DNA of 64,000 nucleotides, from positions 1-64,000 of the forward strand of contig NZ_NWBQ01000020.1 in NCBI RefSeq assembly GCF_002837135.1. Direction: 5' to 3'. The notes beneath the pieces were generated by a model. It had not been told where the DNA came from, searched no databases, and saw nothing but the letters and a program-made list of their open reading frames with translations. Within the stretch, counting starts at the first letter, position 1, and each line of letters starts with the position of its first letter. Shown piece by piece: positions 10,381-22,249 of this stretch. A program made the translations under genes and the position numbers. This DNA is from Macromonas bipunctata (GTDB taxonomy: Bacteria; Pseudomonadota; Gammaproteobacteria; Burkholderiales; Burkholderiaceae_C).

Positions 10381-10973
10381 ACCTGACGCTGCACGCTACC
10401 GATTGGTGGCAACTGTGTTTGCATTTTTTGTCGCTGTCGCTGCTGGCGGTGGGTGGGGCCATCACCACCTCACCGGACATGCACCGCTACCTTGTCACGC
10501 AACAAAGTTGGCTCACCGACGCGCAATTCACGGCCTCGATTGCATTGGCGCAAGCTGCGCCCGGCCCCAACATCCTGTTTGTGGGCCTGATGGGCTGGCA
10601 CATCGGCATCAACGCGGGTGGCGGCCACGCTGCGGGCGCAACGGCATGGCCACTGGGGCTGCTGGGCCTGTTGCTGAGTCTGGTGGCGATTCTGCTGCCA
10701 TCGTCGGTGCTGACCTACACCGCCACACAATGGGCGCACCGGCACCGCGAACAACGCGGTGTCAAAGCTTTCAAGCAAGGGTTGGCCCCTCTGGTGGTGG
10801 CACTGCTGCTGGCCACGGGCTGGGTGTTGAGCAGCGCCCACGCCCACCCGGCCACCGACTGGCCGCTGTGGTTGCTGACCGCCGTGGCGACGCTGCTGGT
10901 CTGGCAAACCAAGTTGCACCTGCTGTGGCTGCTGGGCGCAGGCGCATTGCTGGGGGCATTCGGGCTGGTGTAG
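10377..10973 (+). CDS. Chromate transporter, second half (ChrA family)
   Basis: A 198-residue membrane protein paired with the preceding gene. It repeats the CHR-domain features: an AVGGAITTSPDMHRY segment, WLTDAQF, then LAQAAPGPNILF, followed by several hydrophobic helices. ATG at 10377 overlaps the previous stop (ATGA), implying coupled translation and a heteromeric two-subunit transporter, as known for short-chain CHR pairs. It lies convergent to rlmB with only 18 bases between stops. No chrB-type regulator is visible nearby. Confidence 0.85.
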   Translation: MNLTLHATDWWQLCLHFLSLSLLAVGGAITTSPDMHRYLVTQQSWLTDAQFTASIALAQAAPGPNILFVGLMGWHIGINAGGGHAAGATAWPLGLLGLLLSLVAILLPSSVLTYTATQWAHRHREQRGVKAFKQGLAPLVVALLLATGWVLSSAHAHPATDWPLWLLTAVATLLVWQTKLHLLWLLGAGALLGAFGLV

Positions 10974-10991
10974 GCCAGCCCGCACCGGTCG

Positions 10992-11741
10992 TCAGCTGCG
11001 CTGGCGCAACGCCTCGTACAAGCACACCCCACTGGCCACCGACACGTTGAGGCTTTCCACTGCGCCGTGCATCGGAATGCTCACCAGCTCATCGCACGTC
11101 TTGCGCGTCAGCTGACGCATGCCCGGCCCTTCGGCCCCCAGCACCAGCGCCACCGGGCCTTTCAAGTCGACCTGGTAGATGGTCTTGGGCGCATCGCCAC
11201 TGGTGCCAATGATCCAGATGTTGCGCTCTTTCAGCTCGTTGAGCGTGCGCGCCAGATTCGTGACCATGAAGTACGGCACCGTCTCGGCGGCACCGCTGGC
11301 CACCTTGGCCACGGTGGCGTTCAGGCCAGCGGCGTGGTCCTTGGGCGCAATCACGGCATGGGCACCGGCCCCGTCGGCCACGCGCAAGCACGCGCCCAGG
11401 TTGTGCGGATCGGTCACGCCATCGAGCACCAGCAGCAGCGGCGGATCCACGTCGTCGGCGTGTTCCATCTGCTCCAGCAAATCGTCGAGCGAACGGGCCT
11501 GCGCCACCGGTTGCACCAGCGCCGCCACGCCCTGGTGGCCGTGGCTGCCCGCGAGTTTGGCCAGACGCAAGCCGTCGGCCTCGATCAGGCGCACGCCCGC
11601 CTCGTTGGCGCGGTCGATGAACTGGCGCATGCGCGCGTCGCGGCGGCTGGCGTCAAAATACACTTCCAGAACGGAAGCCGGTGCGGTCTTGAGGCGCACA
11701 CCCACGGCGTGAAAGCCGAACAATACTTTGGGGGAAGACAT
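10992..11741 (-). CDS. rlmB: 23S rRNA (guanosine-2'-O-)-methyltransferase RlmB
   Basis: SpoU-class methyltransferase that methylates the ribose of G2251 (E. coli numbering) in 23S rRNA. The 249-residue protein begins with the substrate-binding domain (VLFGFHAVGVRL). The three SPOUT motifs follow: LDGVTDPHNLGACLR near 105-120, LVLGAEGPGMR near 200-210, and SIPMHGAVESLNVSVA near the C-terminus. The start is ATG at 11741. It is convergent with the chrA pair and sits 18 bases after the ABC ATPase gene on the same strand. Confidence 0.94.
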   Translation of the reverse strand: MSSPKVLFGFHAVGVRLKTAPASVLEVYFDASRRDARMRQFIDRANEAGVRLIEADGLRLAKLAGSHGHQGVAALVQPVAQARSLDDLLEQMEHADDVDPPLLLVLDGVTDPHNLGACLRVADGAGAHAVIAPKDHAAGLNATVAKVASGAAETVPYFMVTNLARTLNELKERNIWIIGTSGDAPKTIYQVDLKGPVALVLGAEGPGMRQLTRKTCDELVSIPMHGAVESLNVSVASGVCLYEALRQRS

Positions 11742-11759
11742 GCCCCGATTATCGGGCCA

Positions 11760-12449
11760 TCACGCCGCGCTGGCGCCCAATTCGTGCGCCTGGCCCGCTT
11801 CGATGTGGATGCGGCGCTCGCAGCGGTCGGCAATGGCGCGGTCGTGCGTCACCAGCACCAGCGTGGTGCCCTGCTCGCGGTTGAGGTCGAACATCAGCTC
11901 CATGATGCGCTCGCCGGTGGCAAAGTCCAGGCTGCCGGTGGGCTCATCGGCCAGCAGCACCGCCGGATGCACCACAAACGCCCGCGCCAGCGCCACGCGC
12001 TGCTGCTCACCGCCCGAGAGCAGCTTGGGGTAATGCCGCAGGCGCGCCCCCAACCCGACACGCTCCAGCATCTGCGTGGCGGCTTGGCGGGCATCGCGCC
12101 GCCCGGCCAGCTCCAAGGGCAGCATCACGTTTTCCAGCGCGGTCAGGTTGCCCAGCAACTGAAAGCTCTGGAACACGAAGCCCACTTTCTGCGCCCGCAA
12201 TGCGGCGCGCTGGTCTTCGTTCAGGGCGAACAAATCGGTGCCATCCAGGTGAACTGTGCCGCTGCTGGGGGTATCCAACCCGGCCAGCAAGGTCAGCAGC
12301 GTGCTCTTGCCCGAACCGGACGCGCCCACAATGGCCACCGTCTGGCCCCGCTGCAAGGTAAAGTTGACATTGCGCAAAATGTCGAGCGTGCCTGTGGCAT
12401 CGCGCACCGACTTGCACACCCGCTGCACCGCCAGAATGGCATTGGACAT
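11760..12449 (-). CDS. ABC transporter ATP-binding protein, YbbA/LolD type
   Basis: A 229-residue ATPase of the MacB/LolD/YbbA group. Walker A is at 42-50 (GASGSGKST), the ABC signature LSGGEQQ at 144-150, Walker B with DEPTG at about 165-172 and the switch His at 202. In E. coli, ybbA is divergent from tesA and followed by the permease ybbP. Here the divergent tesA-type gene is present, but the next gene downstream is rlmB, so the permease partner is missing locally. Start is taken as ATG 12449; a GTG at 12482 is possible but would run through the divergent gene's start. Substrate unknown. Confidence 0.85.
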   Translation of the reverse strand: MSNAILAVQRVCKSVRDATGTLDILRNVNFTLQRGQTVAIVGASGSGKSTLLTLLAGLDTPSSGTVHLDGTDLFALNEDQRAALRAQKVGFVFQSFQLLGNLTALENVMLPLELAGRRDARQAATQMLERVGLGARLRHYPKLLSGGEQQRVALARAFVVHPAVLLADEPTGSLDFATGERIMELMFDLNREQGTTLVLVTHDRAIADRCERRIHIEAGQAHELGASAA

Positions 12450-12467
12450 AAAAGAAAGGCTTTCAAG

Positions 12468-13139
12468 TTGAACCGACGACACTGTACCGCGCTCATGGCT
12501 GGCCTATGGCTGCTGGGGTCTTGTGGCGTGCCACTGGCACAGGCACAGACCCGCACGGCCGACGCCAACGCACCCACCCTGCTGGTGCTGGGCGATTCGC
12601 TCAGCGCCGAATACGGTTTGCGGCGTGGCAGTGGCTGGGTGGCGTTGCTGGAACGCAAGCTGGCGACGGAAAAGTCGCCGGTGCAAGTGGTCAACGCCAG
12701 CGTCAGCGGCGACACCACCTCGGGCGGGCGCTCGCGGCTGCCGGGTCTGCTGCAAGAGCATCGCCCTGCCGTGGTGGTGATCGAACTGGGCGGCAACGAT
12801 GCCCTGCGTGGCCTGTCGCTGGACTTGACCCGCGACAACCTTAGCGCAATAGCACAACGAGCCCGCGCCAGCGGGGCCAAGGTGCTGCTGTTGGGCATGC
12901 AGATGCCACCCAACTACGGCGCGCGCTACGGCAAGGACTTTGCGCAACTGTTCGCGGATGTGGCCAAAGCCGAGCGCACCGCGCTGGTGCCGTTTTTCCT
13001 CAAAGGTGTGGTTGATGGCCTGCTGCCACTGGCCCTGTTCCAGCCCGACCGCATCCACCCGAACGAGAAGGCCCAGCCGATCATGCTGGACAACGTGTGG
13101 CCCGCGCTGCGACCGCTGCTGCCCCGCTCAGGCCGCTGA
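12468..13139 (+). CDS. tesA: SGNH-fold esterase / acyl-CoA thioesterase I-like
   Basis: Periplasmic GDSL-family hydrolase acting on acyl esters or thioesters. With TTG at 12468, preceded by AAAGG, the 223-residue precursor has a signal peptide: two Arg, a hydrophobic core and an AQA cleavage site at residue 26. Catalytic residues fit the family: Ser44 in LGDSLS, Gly81, Asn110 in GGND, and Asp194/His197 in DRIHPN. ATG at 12495 is an alternative but removes the charged n-region. Only 18 bp separate it from the divergent ATPase start. Its last 12 bases overlap the convergent metC. Confidence 0.9.
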   Translation: MNRRHCTALMAGLWLLGSCGVPLAQAQTRTADANAPTLLVLGDSLSAEYGLRRGSGWVALLERKLATEKSPVQVVNASVSGDTTSGGRSRLPGLLQEHRPAVVVIELGGNDALRGLSLDLTRDNLSAIAQRARASGAKVLLLGMQMPPNYGARYGKDFAQLFADVAKAERTALVPFFLKGVVDGLLPLALFQPDRIHPNEKAQPIMLDNVWPALRPLLPRSGR

Positions 13140-14342
13140 AAGCACCGCAAGTGCCTGCTTCAGATCGGCTTGCAAATCGGTCACCGCTTCCAGCCCCACC
13201 GCAAAACGCACGGGGCCGTGGGCGTGGGGCCAATCGCGGCCACGCATGTCGGCACGGTCGTAGGGCATGCACAGGCTCATCGGGCCCGCCCAGCTGTAAC
13301 CCAGACGGAACAGGCGCAAATTGTCGCAGAAAGCGTCAATGCGTTCAGCCGGAATGGCATCGTCAAACACCACGGTGAACAGGCAAGCCGCTCCTTGGGC
13401 ATCGCGCCGCCAAGTGGCGTGACCGGGTGTACCGGGAAGTGCCGGGTGCAGCACGCGCGCCACACCGGGCTGTTGCTGCATCCACTGCGCCAGTTGGCGC
13501 GTGCTGGCATCTTGGGCACGGTAACGCAGTTGCAACGATGGCAAGCCACGCAACACCAGTTCCGCATCGTTGCCCGACACACCCAGACCCAACCGCATGT
13601 GGGTCATCAACAACGCGTGGTGCAAACGTTCGTCGCGCGTGACCACCGAACCCATCAACACGTCGGCACCGCCGCTGGGGTATTTGGTCAAGGCCTGCAT
13701 CACCACATCGGCACCCAGGTCAAAACCGCAGAAGGCCACCCCGGCCCCCCAAGTGTTGTCCAACACCGTTACCGTGGGGCGGAGCTGGGCTTCGGTAGAG
13801 GCACAACGGGCGTTGTGGGCTTGCACCTGCGCCACCAGCGCGGGTACATCGGGAAATTCCAGGGTGATGGAACCAGCCGCCTCCAACCACACCAACCGAG
13901 TCTGCGGTGTGAGTTGCATGGCCAGATCGTCCGGGCGCATCGGGTCGTACGTCCGGTGGCGTATGCCCCAGTGCGCCAGCTCCACCGCCGCAAAAGCCAG
14001 GTTGGGGCCGTAGGCGTTGTGCGGGATCAACACCTCATCACCCGCGCGCAAAAAGGCCATATCGACCAGCGCAACCGCGGCCAACCCGCTGGGGGCCAGC
14101 ACGCAATGGTGCCCACCTTCCAGCGTAGCGATGCGCTCTTCCAGCGTAAAGGTGGTGGGCGTGCCGTGCAAGCCGTAGGTATAGGCCGATTTGTCTTGCC
14201 AGCGGCGCTGGCGTACCGCCGCCACGTTCGGGAACAACACCGTGGAGGCTTTGAACACCCCCACCGGCACCGCGTCAAACTCTGCCGGGGCGCGGTATGG
14301 GTGGTGTACCAGCTGGGTCGGCAGGGCGGTATCGGTCGTCAC
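13128..14342 (-). CDS. metC: Cystathionine beta-lyase
   Basis: PLP-dependent cleavage of cystathionine to homocysteine, pyruvate and ammonia in methionine synthesis. The 404-residue protein has the Cys/Met-metabolism fold: SAYTYGLHGTPT near 52-63, the stacking Tyr111, the PLP Asp195 (VLDNTW) and the Schiff-base Lys220 in LTKYPSGGAD. The C-terminal GYSWAGPMSL contains the substrate-binding region. It is convergent with tesA (12-base overlap) and lies 38 bases after purA on the same strand. The beta-lyase assignment over a gamma-lyase rests on overall resemblance. Confidence 0.88.
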   Translation of the reverse strand: MTTDTALPTQLVHHPYRAPAEFDAVPVGVFKASTVLFPNVAAVRQRRWQDKSAYTYGLHGTPTTFTLEERIATLEGGHHCVLAPSGLAAVALVDMAFLRAGDEVLIPHNAYGPNLAFAAVELAHWGIRHRTYDPMRPDDLAMQLTPQTRLVWLEAAGSITLEFPDVPALVAQVQAHNARCASTEAQLRPTVTVLDNTWGAGVAFCGFDLGADVVMQALTKYPSGGADVLMGSVVTRDERLHHALLMTHMRLGLGVSGNDAELVLRGLPSLQLRYRAQDASTRQLAQWMQQQPGVARVLHPALPGTPGHATWRRDAQGAACLFTVVFDDAIPAERIDAFCDNLRLFRLGYSWAGPMSLCMPYDRADMRGRDWPHAHGPVRFAVGLEAVTDLQADLKQALAVLSAA

Positions 14343-14380
14343 ACGCCGCTCCTTTCAGTGGTTGGCCCCGGCAACGCGCC

Positions 14381-16973
<2,593 letters not shown>

Positions 16974-17028
16974 GTATATAAGTGGGGGGCTGTTAAAAAC
17001 GTGATTTTACCGGGTGTGGGCGGCGCAC

Positions 17029-17919
17029 TCAGCGCGCGCCCGCGCCATTGCCGCGCATGGCCTTGAAGAATTCCGACGACGGATCCATCACGAGCACATC
17101 GCCCTTGCTGGCAAAGCTGCTGCGGTAGGCCTCCAGGCTGCGGTAGAACTGGGCAAACGCCGGGTCGCGCCCGAACGATTCGGCGTACAGGCGCGCGGCG
17201 GCGGCATCGCCCTCGCCCTTGATCTTCTGGGCTTCGCGGAAGGCCTCGGCCACGATCACCTCACGCTGGCGGTCGGCGTCGGCGCGGATCTTCTCGCCCT
17301 CGGCCAGGCCGGTGGAGCGCAGCTCGTTGGCCACGCGCTTGCGCTCGGCTTCCATGCGGTCGTACACCGACTTGGTGATGGTCTCGGCGTAGTCGATGCG
17401 TGTGATGCGCACGTCCACCACGTCAATGCCCCACGGCTTTTCAGCACCGCGCACCGCCGCCAGCACGCCGCGCTTGACGTCGGCCATCAGCTCCTCGCGC
17501 TGGGCCGACAGCAGCTCCTTGACGGTGCGCTTGTTGACTTCCTGCTGGAACGAGTTGCGCACCACGCGGTTGAGCTGCAGCGTGCCGGCGCGCTCGTCCA
17601 TGCCCACGTTGCGGATGTAGGCCGACGGCTCGGCAATGCGCCAGCGCACGTACCAGTCGATGACCACGCGCTGCTTCTCGGCGGTCAGCGTGGGCTCAGT
17701 GTCGGTGCTTTCCAGCGTCAGCAGGCGCTTGTCGATGTAGGACACGTTCTGGAACGGTGGCGGCAGCTTGAAGTGCAGCCCCGGCTCGGTGATGACGTTC
17801 TTGATCTGGCCCAGCGCGTACACCACGCCGTACTGGCGCTGGTCCACCACAAACAGGGTGGAGCTGCCCAAGCCCAGCAGCACCAGCAACGAAGAAACCC
17901 AAAAACCTATCTTGTTCAT
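17029..17919 (-). CDS. hflC: HflC, modulator of FtsH protease
   Basis: SPFH/prohibitin-family membrane protein that forms the HflKC cage around FtsH and limits degradation of membrane proteins. The 296-residue protein begins with an N-terminal membrane anchor (about residues 5-24), followed by the SPFH domain from VVDQRQYGVV onward and an Ala/Glu-rich coiled-coil region near 190-250. ATG at 17919 starts 23 bases after the hflK stop. It works as an obligate complex with the adjacent hflK product. Confidence 0.95.
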   Translation of the reverse strand: MNKIGFWVSSLLVLLGLGSSTLFVVDQRQYGVVYALGQIKNVITEPGLHFKLPPPFQNVSYIDKRLLTLESTDTEPTLTAEKQRVVIDWYVRWRIAEPSAYIRNVGMDERAGTLQLNRVVRNSFQQEVNKRTVKELLSAQREELMADVKRGVLAAVRGAEKPWGIDVVDVRITRIDYAETITKSVYDRMEAERKRVANELRSTGLAEGEKIRADADRQREVIVAEAFREAQKIKGEGDAAAARLYAESFGRDPAFAQFYRSLEAYRSSFASKGDVLVMDPSSEFFKAMRGNGAGAR

Positions 17920-17942
17920 GTCTATGTTGTCCTGGCTACGGC

Positions 17943-19319
17943 TCAGCGGGTGTCGCGCTCACGGCTGCGGGCGGCGTCGCGCGAGCGGGTGTCGCTGGCG
18001 AGGGCGCCATTGCTGGCCGGTGCGGGGGTGTTGGCGGGCGGATTGGCGGTGGGCGCAGCCGCGCCGGTGGCTGCAGTCTGCTGCATGATCTTGTCCAGCG
18101 GCAGGTACAGCAGGTTGGAATTCTGCTTGCTGTCCACCAGCACCTTGGTCACGTTGCTGTAGACGTGCTGCATGGTTTCAAGGTACAAGCGGTCGCGCGT
18201 GACCTGGGGCGCCTTGGCGTGCTCGGCCTGGATCAGGCGGAAGCGTTCGGCGTCACCCTCGGCCTGTGCGGTGATGCGGGCCTTGTAGCCTTCGGCCTCC
18301 TCCATCAGGCGCGACGCAGTGCCCTTGGCGCGCGGCACCACCTCGTTGGCGTAGGCCTCGGCCTCGTTCTTGGCGCGTTCGCGCTCCTGGCCCGCTTTCA
18401 GCACATCGTCAAAGGCGGCCTGCACCTGCTCTGGTGGCCGCACCCCACCCTGCTGCAGGTTGATGCCCACCACCTCGACCCCGACCTGGTAACGGTCGAG
18501 GATGGTCTGCATCAGCGTGCGCACGCGCGGGCCGATCTGGTCGCGCTCCTCGGCCAGCGCGGCGTCCATCTTCATCTTGCCCACCACCTCGCGCACCGCT
18601 GTTTCGGCAGCTTTCAGCACCGAAGCGTCCGGGTCGCGGCTGCTGAACAGGTAGGCGCGGGCGTCGTTGAGGCGGTATTGCACCGCAAACTTGATTTCAA
18701 CAATGTTCTCGTCCTCGGTCAGCATGGCGGAATCGCGCAGGCCGGTGGCGGTGACAATGCTGTCGCGCCCCACATCCACCGAGCGGATCTGCGTCACGAA
18801 CACCGACTCGTGGCGCTGCACCGGGTATGGCATCCGCCAGTTGAAACCGGCCCCCACCGTGCTGTGGTACTTGCCAAACTGGGTGATGACGGCCTGCTGG
18901 CCTTCCTGCACGATGAAAAAGCCCGAACCGAGCCAGATCAGCGCCGCCGCGCCTGCCACCAGGCCCGCACCGATGCCGGTGCTCTTGGGGCTGGGCTTGA
19001 AGCCACCGCCCGACGGGCCGTTGCCCTGCCCGCGCGGTGCGCCCGGACGGCCACCGTTGCCGCCACCGCCAAACAGGTCGCCCAGCTTGCGGTTGAAGTC
19101 GCGCCACAGCTCGTCCAGATCCGGCGGCCCGTCACCCGATGGCGACTGACGCGGCCGCTGCGGTGGCTCGGTCGGGCGCGGCTCATCGGCGCGGGGGGGA
19201 CGTTCAGCGTTGGGGCGGGAACCTTCGTCGTCTCGGCCCCAGCGCGGGTCGTTGAGGTTGAACATGCCCCGCAATCGACTCCAGGACAACGGGCGCAGTT
19301 GAAACGAATGCAGGTTCAT
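17943..19319 (-). CDS. hflK: HflK, modulator of FtsH protease
   Basis: Partner of HflC in the membrane-bound FtsH regulatory complex. The 458-residue protein has a long polar N-terminus rich in Pro, Arg and Gly (roughly 1-110), a single membrane helix at about 113-137, then the SPFH domain (VQEGQQAVITQFGKY) and a coiled coil. The C-terminal ~50 residues are Ala/Pro-rich followed by an Arg/Asp/Glu-rich tail. ATG at 19319. The order hfq-hflX-hflK-hflC matches E. coli. Confidence 0.95.
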   Translation of the reverse strand: MNLHSFQLRPLSWSRLRGMFNLNDPRWGRDDEGSRPNAERPPRADEPRPTEPPQRPRQSPSGDGPPDLDELWRDFNRKLGDLFGGGGNGGRPGAPRGQGNGPSGGGFKPSPKSTGIGAGLVAGAAALIWLGSGFFIVQEGQQAVITQFGKYHSTVGAGFNWRMPYPVQRHESVFVTQIRSVDVGRDSIVTATGLRDSAMLTEDENIVEIKFAVQYRLNDARAYLFSSRDPDASVLKAAETAVREVVGKMKMDAALAEERDQIGPRVRTLMQTILDRYQVGVEVVGINLQQGGVRPPEQVQAAFDDVLKAGQERERAKNEAEAYANEVVPRAKGTASRLMEEAEGYKARITAQAEGDAERFRLIQAEHAKAPQVTRDRLYLETMQHVYSNVTKVLVDSKQNSNLLYLPLDKIMQQTAATGAAAPTANPPANTPAPASNGALASDTRSRDAARSRERDTR

Positions 19320-19360
19320 GGATCAGGGCACAAAAATGGGTCGGGGGGGAAGGAAAAGGC

Positions 19361-20527
19361 TCAGTGGCTGGGGTCGTCGTCGGGCGGCGCGGGCAGCGGC
19401 TGCAGGCGTTGTGCCAGCAGGCGGCGCAAGGCATCCAGGTTCAGGCCACTGCGCGCGCTCAGGAACACGCGCGGCACGGCCACGCCATCGAGCTCCATGA
19501 TGTCGGTCACGTGCAGCGGCTGGTGCTCGGGCGCCACGGCGTCGAGCTTGTTGAAGACCAAGATCTGCGGCACATCGTCGGCACCAATCTCGCGCAGCAC
19601 GCGCTGCACTTCCTGGATCTGCTCGGGGTGGCCGGGGTTGGCGGCGTCGACGACGTGCAGCAGCAGGTCGGCGTCGCGCGCTTCTTGCAGCGTGGCGGCG
19701 AAGGCATCGACCAGGGTGTGCGGCAAGTCGCGGATGAAGCCCACGGTGTCGGACAGCGAGACGCTGCGCCCGACCTCGCCCAGGTACATCTGGCGCGTGG
19801 TGGTGTCGAGCGTGGCAAAGAGCTGGTCGGCGGCGTAGCTGCGCGCCTTGACCAGCGCGTTGAAGAGCGAGGACTTGCCCGCGTTGGTGTAGCCCACCAG
19901 CGACACAGTGAAGGCGTCGCGGCGCTCGCGCTGGCGGCGTTGCGTGGCACGCTGGCGCTTGACTTTTTCCAGCCGCTCCTTGGTGCGCTTGATGGCGTCA
20001 CCGATCATACGGCGGTCGAGTTCGATCTGGGTTTCGCCGGGGCCGCCGCGCATGCCGATGCCGCCGCTTTGGCGCTCCAAGTGCGACCAGCGCCGCACCA
20101 GGCGGGTGGAGAGGTATTGCAGCCGCGCCAGTTCCACTTGCAGCTTGCCTTCGTGGCTGCGGGCGCGCTGGGCGAAAATTTCAAGAATCAGCAGGATGCG
20201 GTCGTTGACCGGCATGCCCATGTGGCGCTCCAGGTTGCGCTGCTGGGCCGGGCTCAGGGCCTGGTCGAACAGGATCTCGACCGCGCCGTGACCGTGGGCC
20301 AAGGCCTGGATCTCGTCGGCCTTGCCGGAACCGATGAACAGCGCCGGGTCGGGCGCACGGCGCTTGCACGTGATGCGGTCAAGCACGCGGTAGCCTGCGG
20401 TGGTGGCCAGTTGTGCCAGCTCGTCGAGCTCGGCATCAAAATGGGGCAGTCCCAGATCCACACCCACCAGCACCACACCGGGTAGCTGGGAGGAGGACTG
20501 CACGGAAGGGGAAGGAGCAGTGGTCAA
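19361..20527 (-). CDS. hflX: Ribosome-associated GTPase HflX
   Basis: Obg-class GTPase that binds and splits stalled 50S/70S ribosomes. The 388-residue protein has an N-terminal HflX domain ending in GGPGETQIELDRR (161-173), a basic coiled coil (about 180-205), and the G domain with G1 GYTNAGKSS at 212-220 and NKLD further on. The start is apparently TTG at 20527; no strong ribosome site is visible, and GTG codons at residues 9 and 18 are alternatives. It lies 57 bases after hfq. Confidence 0.94.
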   Translation of the reverse strand: MTTAPSPSVQSSSQLPGVVLVGVDLGLPHFDAELDELAQLATTAGYRVLDRITCKRRAPDPALFIGSGKADEIQALAHGHGAVEILFDQALSPAQQRNLERHMGMPVNDRILLILEIFAQRARSHEGKLQVELARLQYLSTRLVRRWSHLERQSGGIGMRGGPGETQIELDRRMIGDAIKRTKERLEKVKRQRATQRRQRERRDAFTVSLVGYTNAGKSSLFNALVKARSYAADQLFATLDTTTRQMYLGEVGRSVSLSDTVGFIRDLPHTLVDAFAATLQEARDADLLLHVVDAANPGHPEQIQEVQRVLREIGADDVPQILVFNKLDAVAPEHQPLHVTDIMELDGVAVPRVFLSARSGLNLDALRRLLAQRLQPLPAPPDDDPSH

Positions 20528-20584
20528 TGTTGGGGGGCGGGGCCCGGCGCGGCACGGGTGCCACGGTCTGCCCCGCCAGAAACG

Positions 20585-20833
20585 TCATTCGGCGTCGGTG
20601 GCCGCAGGGCTGGTGCTGAACTGCACCGGACGACCCGGCACAATGGTGGAGATGGCGTGCTTGTACACCATCTGGGTCACGGTGTTGCGCAGCAGCACCA
20701 CGTACTGGTCAAACGACTCGATCTGGCCTTGCAGCTTGATCCCGTTCACCAGGTAGATGGACACCGGCACGTGTTCGCGCCGGAGTTGGTTCAGGAAAGG
20801 GTCTTGCAAGAGTTGGCCTTTGTTGTTGCTCAC
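20585..20833 (-). CDS. hfq: RNA chaperone Hfq
   Basis: Hexameric Sm-like protein that pairs small RNAs with mRNAs. The 82-residue product has the Sm1 motif through [18 protein letters not shown] and the Sm2 motif YKHAIS. The start is GTG at 20833 (GTG AGC AAC AAC), with GGAG about 8 bases upstream; the frame stays open further upstream to 20881 but that extension is not Hfq-like. The acidic/Ala C-terminal tail is short, as in other betaproteobacteria. It sits 84 bases after der. Confidence 0.96.
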   Translation of the reverse strand: MSNNKGQLLQDPFLNQLRREHVPVSIYLVNGIKLQGQIESFDQYVVLLRNTVTQMVYKHAISTIVPGRPVQFSTSPAATDAE

Positions 20834-20917
20834 GATATGCTCCGTGTTCAGAGGAAGTTGAGGGGGGGTTGACCATACCACAGCAGGCCCGGGGTGGGCG
20901 CAGCTGCGGCAACAAAC

Positions 20918-22249
20918 CTATTGGTCGTAAGGGTTGTGCGAGGTTTTGAATTCGATGCGCAGCGGTGTGCCCACCAGGTCGAACGCCTTGCGGAAGCGCC
21001 CTTCCAGAAAGCGCTTGTAGGCGTCGCCCACGTGCTCGAGCGAGTTGCCGTGGATCACAATCACCGGCGGGCTCATGCCGCCCTGGTGGGCGTAGCGCAT
21101 CTTGGGACGGAACATGCCGCTGCGTTTGGGCGCCTGCAGGTCGATGGACTCCTGCAGCAGGCGCGTGAGCACCGGCGTGGGCATCTTGCAGGTGGCGGAG
21201 GCGTAGGCCTTGGCAATCGACTTCCACAGCGGGGCAATGCCCTGGCGCTTCTTGGCCGAGATCTGGTGCAGCGGCGCAAACTTCAGAAAGCCCAGGCGGC
21301 TCTCGATCGAGCGCTCCAGCGTTTCGCGCTGGTAGCTGTCGATGGCGTCCCACTTGTTGATGGCCAGCACCACGGCGCGGCCCGCCTCCAGGATAAAGCC
21401 GGCGATGTGCGCGTCCTGGTCGGTCACGCCCTCGGTGGCGTCGATCAGCAGCAGCACCACGTGCGCGTTCTCGATCGCCTGCAGCGTCTTGACGACCGAG
21501 AATTTCTCGATCGCCTCGAATACGCGGCCCTTGCGGCGCAGCCCGGCGGTGTCGATCAGCTCGAACTTCTGGCCATCGCGCTCGAACGGCACCGAGATGG
21601 CGTCGCGCGTGGTACCGGGCATGTCGAACGCCACCAGGCGCTCCTCGCCCAGCCAGGCGTTGATGAGGGTGGATTTGCCCACGTTGGGCCGCCCCGCCAC
21701 CGCCAGCCGGATCGGCTTGTCGGCTTCGGGGGTGTCGTCCTCGGTTTCCTCGGGCCAGACCAGGCGGTCCAGCGCGGCTTCGACCATCGAGCGGATGCCC
21801 TGCCCGTGCGCCGCCGAGACCGGCAACACCTCGCCCAGCCCCAGCTCGTAGAACTCGACCAGCTGGCCACCGGCCTTGAGGCCTTCGGCCTTGTTGGCCA
21901 CCAGCAGGCAGGGCTTGTTGAGCTTGCGCAGGTAGTTGGCGATGTCGTGGTCTTGCGCGCTGAGGCCGTCGCGGGCATCGAGCACGAAGATCACCACGTC
22001 GGACTCGGCCACCGCCTGGCGGGTCTGCCGGGCCATTTCGCGGTAGATGCCGCTGCTGGCGTCGGGCTCGAAGCCGCCGGTGTCGATGACGATGAACTCG
22101 CGCTTGCCCAGGCGGGCGTTGCCGTAGTGGCGGTCGCGCGTGAGGCCGGCAAAGTCGGCCACGATGGCGTCGCGCGTGTGCGTGAGCCGGTTGTAGAGGG
22201 TGGATTTGCCCACGTTGGGGCGCCCGACCAGGGCTATGACAGGTTTCAT
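20918..22249 (-). CDS. der: GTPase Der (EngA)
   Basis: Tandem-GTPase needed for 50S ribosomal subunit assembly. The 443-residue protein has two G domains, with GRPNVGKS P-loops at 9-16 and about 184-191, DTAG motifs, and a C-terminal KH-like domain. The ATG overlaps the bamB stop by ATGA, so translation is coupled to bamB. The yfgM-bamB-der order matches E. coli. Confidence 0.97.
   Translation of the reverse strand: MKPVIALVGRPNVGKSTLYNRLTHTRDAIVADFAGLTRDRHYGNARLGKREFIVIDTGGFEPDASSGIYREMARQTRQAVAESDVVIFVLDARDGLSAQDHDIANYLRKLNKPCLLVANKAEGLKAGGQLVEFYELGLGEVLPVSAAHGQGIRSMVEAALDRLVWPEETEDDTPEADKPIRLAVAGRPNVGKSTLINAWLGEERLVAFDMPGTTRDAISVPFERDGQKFELIDTAGLRRKGRVFEAIEKFSVVKTLQAIENAHVVLLLIDATEGVTDQDAHIAGFILEAGRAVVLAINKWDAIDSYQRETLERSIESRLGFLKFAPLHQISAKKRQGIAPLWKSIAKAYASATCKMPTPVLTRLLQESIDLQAPKRSGMFRPKMRYAHQGGMSPPVIVIHGNSLEHVGDAYKRFLEGRFRKAFDLVGTPLRIEFKTSHNPYDQ

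Noticed and set aside
11067-13139. A 690-codon plus-strand frame spanning rlmB, the ABC ATPase and tesA
   Set aside because: Only its last ~223 codons are a real gene (tesA). The rest is antisense to two well-recognised genes and has the His/Gln/Arg-rich composition of shadow frames in GC-rich DNA.
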